In this document: piece after piece, positions 56,543 through 64,000 of the stretch
How the letters are laid out: each line of letters starts with the position of its first letter
Numbering within the stretch: position 1 is the stretch's first letter
Translations under genes and position numbers: made by a program
Assembly (NCBI GenBank): GCA_022575985.1
Contig: JAKSXM010000051.1
Span: 496,001 to 560,000 of the forward strand
Direction: 5' to 3'
Source of the DNA: Anagrus nilaparvatae
Lineage: Eukaryota; Arthropoda; Insecta; Hymenoptera; Mymaridae
Length of the DNA: 64,000 nucleotides
The notes under the pieces: model-generated
Seen by the model: the letters and a program-made list of their open reading frames with translations, nothing else
Told to the model about the DNA's origin: nothing
Database searches by the model: none

Positions 56543-57520
56543 TGATTGGCACTATGGTTCCTCATCAACAATAGCAAAATATTTATAACGGTCTATTTTA
56601 TCTAATAAAAATAATGTTTTTTTAATTTTTTTATATGAAAAATATTCAAAAAAAAATTGGAAAAATTACGTATCAGATGGAAAAAATCCTTTAAAAACAA
56701 TAATTCTAGATATTAGTACTTTCATAAAAATAAATTAAGTACTACATCCAAAAAGAAAAAAAATTATTGTGTTTTTTTAATTTCTTTATACAAGAAATTT
56801 TGAAGAAAAAAATTTCGAAAAATTACATATCAAATGGAGAAATCCTTTAAAAACGATGATTCTGGATATTAGAATTTTCCTAGAAATAAATTAGGTATTA
56901 CGTCCAAAAAGAAAAAAAATTATTGTATTTTTTTAATTTTTTTATTAAAAAAATTTTGAAAAAAAAAAAATTTCGAAAAATTACGTATCACATGAACTAA
57001 TCATTTAAAAACGATAATTCTAAATATTCGTACTTTCGTAAAAAAACATTAAGTACTATACATCCTAAAAAAAAAAAAAATTGGCATTTCATATATTTTT
57101 TGGCGGCAAAAATTTTGAGAAAAAAATTTTCAAAAAATTAAGTATCAGGTCCAAAAAATTACTTTTATAGAGGTTCTTAAAACTAGTACTTCCATGGAAG
57201 CAAATTATGTACTACGTTCAAAGAAAAAAAAAAATTTGTTGTTTTTTGTATTTTTTTATGAAAAAAATTTTGGGAATAAAATTTTCAAAAAATTAAGTAT
57301 CAGATTCGAGATATCGAATAAAAACCATATTTTCAAATATAAGTACTTTCGTGGAAATAAATGAGGTATTACATCCAAATTAAAAAAAAAAAAAGTACCT
57401 CGAGCTTTTTCGGTGAAAAAAATGTTGAATAAAAATTTAGGTATAAATGTCGTGTTGGCTGTGAAGTATCGCCGGTTACAGTGCGACCTGGTGCGACATA
57501 CATACATACATACATACACA

Positions 57521-57554
<34 letters not shown>

Positions 57555-57668
57555 GACTTTTTTTAAAAACCGGTTTTTTAGCTTCCTGAGGTCTCAAAAC
57601 GTGCTTATATGCCAAAATATCGAAAATCAAAATTTCACCTATCACAAAGGTTCTTCTATGAGGAACCA
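56543..57668. mobile_element. Insertion in copy B with GGTTCCTCAT ends and a ~155-bp tandem array
   Basis: Compared with copy A, about 1.1 kb is inserted after AAATAATAAAAAAAA. The left part has TGGTTCCTCATC and the right end has TATGAGGAACCAAAAAG, an inverted pair. Inside are about five units, marked by AAGTACTACATCCAAAAAG-like segments near 56,738, 56,890, 57,050, 57,206 and 57,363. A TACA/CA microsatellite follows. Reverse-oriented single units occur near 50,100 and 60,700-60,900. Confidence 0.6.
57495..57556. repeat. (TACA)n(CA)n microsatellite
   Basis: About five ATAC units are followed by CA repeats interrupted once by TA. It lies in the insertion described above. Confidence 0.95.
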
Positions 57669-58290
57669 AAAAGACCCGAATTGTAGATTATTTATTTTTT
57701 CTTTTTTTTTTTAAGTTTTAGTTACAGTTAGGAAGAGTGTTGATAAGGTTAAACAATTAGAAAATTATCAAAAATAAATTGTAAATATTTATAATAAAGC
57801 TTAATTTTTATTATCATACGATGAGTAAAGACTTATTGCATGAGTCATAAGTTTTTTTTGACTTATCTAATAATTCTTATTACGTTTGATATTCACGTCA
57901 AATTTGTAATAGCCTGTTATCTCGCTGGGTTTTGGGGCTCGCTTAAAGCAAGTCAGTCAATGCATATAATCGTCATAAGTGTAAAGACTTTCTATCTCTC
58001 AACTTGAAATAAATAAACAAAGAATTTGAAACTTTTGCTGATTGAAGAAAACTTGAAATCAAATTGTGAGTGTATTTTTAATAAACATAATTTTTATCTG
58101 TTTATTTAATTTATCATTAACTTCTAAATTTACCAATAAACTTGTTTTGCTATTAATAAATAGTCAAGTTTAAAATTTTTTAATTACAAATCTTCAATGA
58201 AAATTAGTTATTTTAATTTTTAATTTTTTGTATTTTATTATTTTATAGTGAAAGTCATCAGAATCCAATAAAAATCAAAAGGAAATTAAA

Positions 58291-58389
58291 ATGAAGATAA
58301 AAATATTCAAAATATTATCAATAAGAAAATTTTTGAATTTGTCATTACTCCCAATTTTATTTTTACATTATTTTCCATTAACCCATTAG
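58291..58389 (+). pseudogene. S1': S1 copy truncated by an insertion
   Basis: The promoter, first exon, 5' UTR intron (GTGAGT at 58,066 to AG at 58,249) and signal peptide match S1. The frame then enters foreign sequence at a TTAA (58,378-58,381) and stops at TAG 58,387-58,389 after 32 residues, leaving only the signal region. The matching place in S1 (48,991-48,994) is also TTAA. The mature part of S1 is missing from copy B; homology resumes at about 60,133 in the 3' UTR. It is probably non-functional. Confidence 0.85.
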
Positions 58390-60132
58390 TGCCCAAGCGG
58401 AAGTAAACGGACACTCAATGAAAATAATAAGAAAATCAGTCGATAGAAGGCTAAAAATCGTTTCCTATAGGTAAAATGTTATGCTTTTTCCAAATCTGCT
58501 GTTAGTTTTGACCTACCACCCCTCTATATACCCGAAAAATAAGGTTGAAAAGGGGTGAAATGAGAATTTCGAGAAAACGACGGACAAAAGACTTTTAATG
58601 TCACAAAATAATAATCAAAAGTTCATGAAATAGCTTTTTCAGATCCAAAATTTATATTTTGCATATAAAACTTTGATTAAATATCTTACTTCACCCTTAT
58701 CTGGTCAATAGGGGTGGTTTTTTCATAAACTTTAAAAATACTTTTTTTTTGGTTTTTAATGGACTTCCTTTAGTAAAATTTTCTGCTGAATCTAAATCCA
58801 ATCTTCGTTTTGACATACAACCCCTCCTTTTACTTAAAAATAGGGGTGAAGTGGGTAAAATGGACCAAATTTTTTTAAAAAATACTAAAATGTTTATAAA
58901 CTTTATTTTTTCTACTGAATTGGTACCGAATATCACTTCTAAGATTCTTCTAAGACCTCATAGGGCCCAATTTTAAAATTGAAAACAGATTAAATAACTT
59001 TTTTTTTTTTAATTTTAATGATGAAGAAAAAATTAATTATGCTCAAAATTTTGGCTAAAATAAAAACATAAGGCCCTTGTCAGGGCCCAAAAATGATTTT
59101 GCAGGTCCTAGTACGAATAAATACAATGTTTTGAGATGTTCCTAATTTTTTTAATCTGTGCATGTCATGATAGAGGAAACATTACGACAAAAGAAAATTT
59201 CTGGTTTCGAAAGCACCAAATGGGCCTCACAGGGCCCAATTTTAAAATTTGAAACAGATAAGACAACTGTTTTCATTTAAATTTGATTGATCTCACGCCG
59301 TTGTTTCTGGGTAACGCTAAAGTAGCTTCAACAAAATATTTATGCCTAAATTTTGTGCAAAAATAAATTTTATGAGATCACTCAAATTTAAATGAAAACA
59401 GTGGTTTTAACTGTGTCAAATTTAAAAATTGGGCCATATGAGGCCCATTTGGTGCTTTATGACCAGAAACTTTCTTTTGCCATTATGTATTCTGTATCAT
59501 AACATGCATGAAATAAAAAAATTAGTAACATATTGAAACGTCTTTCTTTTTGTACCAGGACCTAAAAAATCATTACTGGGCCCTGACAGGGGCCTTATGT
59601 TTTTTATTTTAGCCAAAATTTTGTGCATAATTAATTTTTTCTTCATCATTAAAATTAAAAAAAAAAAGTTATTTAATCTGTTTTCAATTTTAAAATTGGG
59701 CCCTATGAGGTCCTTTTGGTTATTATTTAGGGCCCAAAATCTGTTTTTATCATCAGATATGTCCCACCAAAACTTACATGCATTAAGAAGAATAGGAAAA
59801 ATTTGGAATATCTTTTTCATCATAATAAACCTTAGAAAATCGATTTTTGGGCCTAAATACAAAAGGGCCTTATGTTTCTTTTTTGGCCCAAAACGTATTT
59901 GAACGCCAAATTTCCTGCGGAATCCGAATTTAAAATAAAAAAATATACTTCCCATTTAAAATTTTAAAGTTGGTACCCGTGGGCCTTTTTTGGGCCTTAG
60001 GACCCAATATCTAATAACGCCATCGGATGTCCCCCTCAAAACCCTGAAACTTTTGTTCCAAACATTTTTTTCGATTTAACTTAGTTTTCGAGATATTTAG
60101 GTGTATCTTTTAAAATGACTCACCCTGTATTG
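58382..60132. mobile_element. ~1.75-kb insertion/replacement in S1', starting CCCATTAGTGCCC at TTAA
   Basis: The left junction TTAA|CCCATTAGTGCCCAAG looks like a piggyBac-type end (TTAA target, CCC start). No matching inverted end is visible at the right, and about 550 bp of S1 sequence is lost, so deletion followed or accompanied insertion. The interior contains the large palindrome at 58,954-59,712 and stretches such as GACTCACCCTGTATT near 60,117. No transposase frame is present. Confidence 0.55.
58954..59712. repeat. ~760-bp imperfect palindrome rich in GGGCCC motifs
   Basis: GACCTCATAGGGCCCAATTT at 58,954 pairs with AAATTGGGCCCTATGAGGTC ending 59,711. Next inward, AAAACATAAGGCCCTTGTCA pairs with TGACAGGGGCCTTATGTTTT. 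Further in, AAATGGGCCTCACAGGGCCC pairs with GGGCCATATGAGGCCCATTT. CAACTGTTTTCATTTAAATT pairs with AATTTAAATGAAAACAGTGG near the centre at about 59,330. Pairing therefore runs almost the full length. Confidence 0.8.
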
Positions 60133-61637
60133 TGCAAACAATAAGCATGAAGTATTTGTTTGAAATGTAAATTGTTAAAGAAAGAAAATGTTTACAGAAA
60201 AATAAAATAAAGTAAACACAAATTAAATTTTTTCCAATATTAATTTATTACACCTTTCCATATTCCTTAATGTGCAATTCGAAACAAAATTCATGCATTA
60301 ATTTCAGAAACGAAATAGGTCCAATCAGTATTTAGAAAATATAATATAATTAAATATTGCTGTGATAATAGAGTTCTCTGTGTGCAACATGGAAATTCGC
60401 CAAAAGATTAAGAGGGATAAGAGAGCCATAATTTAGCTTTAAAGTTTGAATAATAATTTTGAAATATATTTATCATATTTATTTCTGATTTTCTTTGTAC
60501 ATAATTTAAGTTATCAGCAATTTTAAATTTTGAGTCGTAAATGCCTGAATTGCAGCCTAAATCGAATGCTCTTGAATATGAGCCAAGCAGAATTTTTACC
60601 TAAATTGTATTATATGTAACTTGTGGTATTTTCCAAGCATTGTGTGGTATTAAAACCAAATTTTTTTTTTTTAATTTTTTCATAAAAAAATCTCGAGTTA
60701 TGCTTTTTTTTTAAATCTTTTATGTAATGCCTCATTTTTTTCAATGGAAGTACTAATTTCTAGAAATATAGTTTTTTAATCAATATCTCGAATTTGATAA
60801 TTAATTTTTTGAATATTTTTTCCTCCAAATTGGGGACTGAAATAATTTTTTTTTTTTTGGACGTAATACTTAAATTTTTTATTTTGGGGTTCTAGATTTA
60901 TCAAATTTCTTATTACTGGATTTCTTGGATCTGATATGCCTCGAACTTTTTTTTTCTTTTTGGTCTTAAGACCCGAAATTTCTTGTACGGGAGTTCCAAT
61001 TTAAAAAAATATAGTGTCATTTCATAAAATGTTGAAAATTTTCAAAATTTGCCATTGCTTAAGGAACCGTAATGCCAAAAATTTGGCATAACGTTTTTTT
61101 TCGAAATTAATTAAGTTGAAAAATAAAGACCCTCAACCCGAATTATTAAAAGTTCCTAAACCTGGATTATCCTAAGTCCCTAAATCAAAAATACTTTAAG
61201 TCCCTAAAACGACATTACTCTAAGTTTCTAAACCCGGATTAATTCTATGTCCTATTTTACCCCTCACCCTTAAATCGGATACATTTGAACCTCCCCTTTG
61301 ATTTTCGGAGTTACAGGGTACTGGCCCCTATCAACTTGCTCCATGGTAATGTAAAATTTTTAGGCAGAAGCTACAGCTAGTAAATATGTCACTTACGGTT
61401 ATTCTTAAAAAAAATTAACAAAAAATCTCTACATATTAATTAACTGATTGAGGATTAAATTTGATATCCTTTGACCATTTAAATCTAGTTAATTATTTTA
61501 AATAACAAAATGTAGATATAATATAAATGTAGATAATATTAAATAATTGGATACAATTTATTATACTAAACATACAATATTTAATTAATCAAATCTTAAT
61601 ATTATTTGCTATTTACACAACTTTTATAACACATTTT

Positions 61638-61949
61638 TTAAATTCGTTTGATTCTTATTTTTCCTTCTGAATATGTTTTGCTCATATTTATGAATAATTG
61701 CTGATTTTGTAGATATTTGATTAAACTTTGAGACCATAATTTGAATAAGTCTGGATTCTCGGTCAAAGGTAAATTTACTCTTAATTTGCTACCAAGTATA
61801 TTTTGTGCTATTAATTTAATAAAATGATCTTTTGATTTTTGTTTCATGTTTTCTTCTAAATTATCGTTGGGTTGTGATAATACAGCGTGTATTAATGTCA
61901 AAATCATAAGACTCTTTATTGAAATAATACTTGAAAAATTACCCTTCAT
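61638..61949 (-). CDS. S2': 103-residue secreted protein, copy B (identical to S2)
   Basis: The ATG is at 61,949. The reading frame is intact and encodes the same protein as S2. The differences seen are TTA/TTG in the signal peptide Leu and ATT/ATC in the C-terminal Ile, both silent. The 5' UTR intron (61,980-62,067), TATA box (62,163-62,169) and TCAGT initiator (62,138-62,142) are all kept. It sits next to the broken S1' and divergent to S3'. Both copies look expressible. Confidence 0.8.
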   Translation of the reverse strand: MKGNFSSIISIKSLMILTLIHAVLSQPNDNLEENMKQKSKDHFIKLIAQNILGSKLRVNLPLTENPDLFKLWSQSLIKYLQNQQLFINMSKTYSEGKIRIKRI

Positions 61950-62137
61950 TTTGAATTTTTCAGCTTTTGAAAATCATTACTGAAATTAAAAAAAAAGGAA
62001 ATAGTTGAAATAAATAAAATAATATAAATACTAAACATAAAAATTCAATTATTCGAAATTTACTTACATTAATTTGTGAAGAAAACTCTTAGATTAGCAA
62101 ATTTCATGTTGAAATCATAAAAGTTACTGTATTATAA

Positions 62138-62169
62138 ACTGAAAAGTTTATTTCAAAGAACCTTTTATA
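62138..62169 (-). promoter_or_regulatory. S2' core promoter (TATA box and initiator)
   Basis: Identical arrangement to copy A: TATAAAA at 62,169-62,163 and TCAGT at 62,142-62,138 on minus. Confidence 0.85.
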
Positions 62170-63073
62170 TCTTTGCCTTAGTCCCTTTTTTGCCCCACTT
62201 TTTACTGACAGTGACGTAAATGTATAAATAAAATAAATATAATAAAAAAGGGACTTATTTATGTTATAAATAATTCATTTGCTATTTCTTTAGTATTTTG
62301 ACGCATGCACTAATTAGAAAAAAATTATTATTTTTAGAATTAAAATGAGTTAGTATAACAAGATCAGTAGTTTAGGAATCAGGATTGGTACTTTTTTTAA
62401 ATTAGTTCGTTATTTTTAGACCATATTTTTTAAAATTTTATTTTATTTTGTATTATGTAAAATAGAAGCTATTTCTGACTCAACTTTGGTAATAGTGAAA
62501 ATTAGAATTCACATCCCCACAAGGGATGCCAAGCGATACCATATTCCTTCGAAATACATAATTCCTTTTGGACCTACTGTAGGGCAAATGTCATATTTCT
62601 TTGTTATTTAAATGTAAGATTTAAATGCAAATTTTAAATTAAATATCAATTACCAGAATTTCATAAAGCCATCTCTAACTATCAGTTGTACCCCATATTC
62701 GTGATTTCACTCATTCATGGTTTGATACAATTAAAATACGAAATAACTTGAAAATTCGGGCTCTTTTCAGATCAAATGAGGTCAAATAAAGCTTCAGCTA
62801 TATGACCCAGAATTTTTTGGAAAAAGTCTGCAAGTACAGAGTGAATCACAAATTCAACTGATTAAGGGATCAGGGGGGGGGGGGTCAAACGGACTTAGAT
62901 TAGATTTGATTTCAAGATTAGAATTATTCATATAAAAATTCAAACATTTTTAGTTTGATTATTGAAGTTTTCGCCCATTTTTTTTGTCTTAGATATTTTT
63001 TTTTGCTGATTATAGATTAATGAAACAAACTGAACACCAAACTGTACTTATTTTGTAGGTGTTTTCGTCAATA

Positions 63074-63081
63074 TGACGTCA
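63074..63081. promoter_or_regulatory. TGACGTCA site, copy B (distal)
   Basis: Same sequence and context (AATATGACGTCATGG) as 52,865-52,872. Confidence 0.7.
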
Positions 63082-63246
63082 TGGTTAATTTTTACTGTAG
63101 CGTACTCTATAACGGAGTTACAATGCTTTATACCTTTCTTTCTTATACTGCATTCTTGTTCAAAGTGCAAAAAACCCTGCATAACTGCTACATAATAATA
63201 ATTTAAGCATCTTCTTCCTTTTCGTTTTCATCTTATTCTTCTTACG

Positions 63247-63254
63247 TGACGTCA
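63247..63254. promoter_or_regulatory. TGACGTCA site, copy B (proximal)
   Basis: Same as 53,038-53,045, 173 bp from the distal site and 105 bp above the S3' TATA box. Confidence 0.7.
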
Positions 63255-63351
63255 GTCATGTGGTAGTAGGATTTTTCTCGGGTTTTTTATGATTTTTAAA
63301 TATGCTTTATGAAAACGAAAAAGTGGGAAAAAAAGGAATCAAAGCTAGCTG

Positions 63352-64000
63352 TATAAAAGAATTTTTCAAATAAATTTTCAAACAGTTTAAGTTTTGATCT
63401 CAACAACGCAACAAATAAAATTTTGCTAAGATTAAGTTTAAAACAATAAAAACTTTAAATTGAAAAAAGACTTGACAGAAAGTTTTCAAAATTCTATATA
63501 TATGTAAGTATTACATTAAAAATTTTAATAATTGTTTTGTCCAATTTTTTAAAAATTTTTAATAAAACTTTTGTTTGTAATTTATATAACTAATTAACTC
63601 ACTGTTTTGATACGTGGATTATAATCTATATCTCTTTGAATTAACGTACCTAGTAGTTTGCTGTTCACCAAAGCGATTTTTTTATTGAAAATTTGATTTT
63701 AAAATTTAAAAAAGTAAAAAAAATATAAAAATGATAAAAAATTAAACAAAATTTATAAAATAAAAATTGAAATTGTAAAAATAAAAATATCATTTTCGTA
63801 AATTACTGCATAAAGATTCAAATTCATGGTACACAAATGTAGTTTATTTATAATGATATTTAATTAAACGTAAATAAATTATAAAATTCGATTTTGTAAT
63901 TAAACTTTTATTCATAAATTTTTTTATTTCAAAAAATTATTAGTTTATCGCATGAAGTAGATTTTATTGCAGTTTTTGAAAAATTTTAAAAAAGAAAATT
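63352..64000 (+). promoter_or_regulatory. S3' promoter, noncoding exon and partial 5' UTR intron
   Basis: TATAAAA is at 63,352-63,358 and the donor GTAAGT at 63,504, aligned with S3. Base 64,000 corresponds to about 53,770 in copy A, so the S3' coding sequence should begin about 90 bases beyond the window. Confidence 0.75.

Larger units (their letters stand above)
56333..64000. repeat. Tandem segmental duplication, copy B (S1' broken, S2' intact, S3' cut by window end)
   Basis: It corresponds to copy A from 48,045 onward, with two insertions (56,543-57,668 and 58,382-60,132) and without the MITE found at 50,167 in copy A. The right part (60,970-64,000) is nearly identical to copy A and continues past the window. 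Confidence 0.9.

Noticed and set aside
57256..57669. 137-residue minus-strand frame with VCVCVCV runs
   Set aside because: It is the translation of the CA microsatellite and flanking repeats, with no coding signal.
59497..59955. 152-residue minus-strand frame
   Set aside because: It lies in the GGGCCC palindrome; the frame is Phe/Lys/Ile-rich from AT-rich repeat and matches no family.
48045..64000. Integrated virus or bracovirus segment
   Set aside because: No viral structural or replication genes or circularisation motif recognised; intron-bearing secreted genes with cellular promoters explain the region better.

Overview
The window is AT-rich arthropod nuclear DNA, most likely from an insect. 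The evidence is split genes with GT-AG introns, TATA plus TCAGT-type core promoters, homologs of metazoan signalling genes, no operons and many short non-autonomous transposons. The very high AT content and a cluster of small secreted-protein genes would suit a parasitoid wasp, but that placement is inference. No marker here fixes the species.

Layout. 1-7,558: 5' part of a secreted GMC oxidoreductase (glucose dehydrogenase-like) gene on the minus strand, two exons split by a 4.3-kb intron full of repeats; the remaining exons appear to lie beyond the left edge. 8,970-11,457: complete RalBP1 (Rlip) on minus, nine exons. 11,458-17,040: a long spacer between divergent genes with several foldback repeats. 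17,041-23,836: complete Rho kinase (ROCK/Rok) on plus, eleven exons, followed by a long AT-rich 3' region. 28,759-36,790: Schip1 on minus, ten exons plus an alternative first exon. 41,342-44,307: Ajuba-family LIM protein on minus, seven exons. 44,308-48,045: intergenic DNA with hairpin elements. 48,045-64,000: a tandemly duplicated cluster of short genes with predicted signal peptides.

The conserved genes share a theme: RalBP1 (Ral effector with a RhoGAP domain), ROCK (Rho effector kinase), Schip1 (partner of the FERM protein Merlin/NF2) and Ajuba (junctional LIM scaffold of the Hippo pathway) all act in cortical actin, junction and growth control. The sequence does not show whether their proximity matters.

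The most unusual region is the right third. Three gene types, here called S1 (48,904 +), S2 (51,848 -) and S3 (53,857 +), encode small secreted proteins with similar signal peptides, and each has an intron in the 5' UTR just before the ATG. S2 and S3 are divergent and share a ~1.1-kb bidirectional promoter with two perfect TGACGTCA sites. The block is repeated downstream: S2' encodes an identical protein, S1' is broken by an insertion at a TTAA site, and only the promoter and first exon of S3' are inside the window. Foldback elements occur throughout, at well over one per 6 kb.
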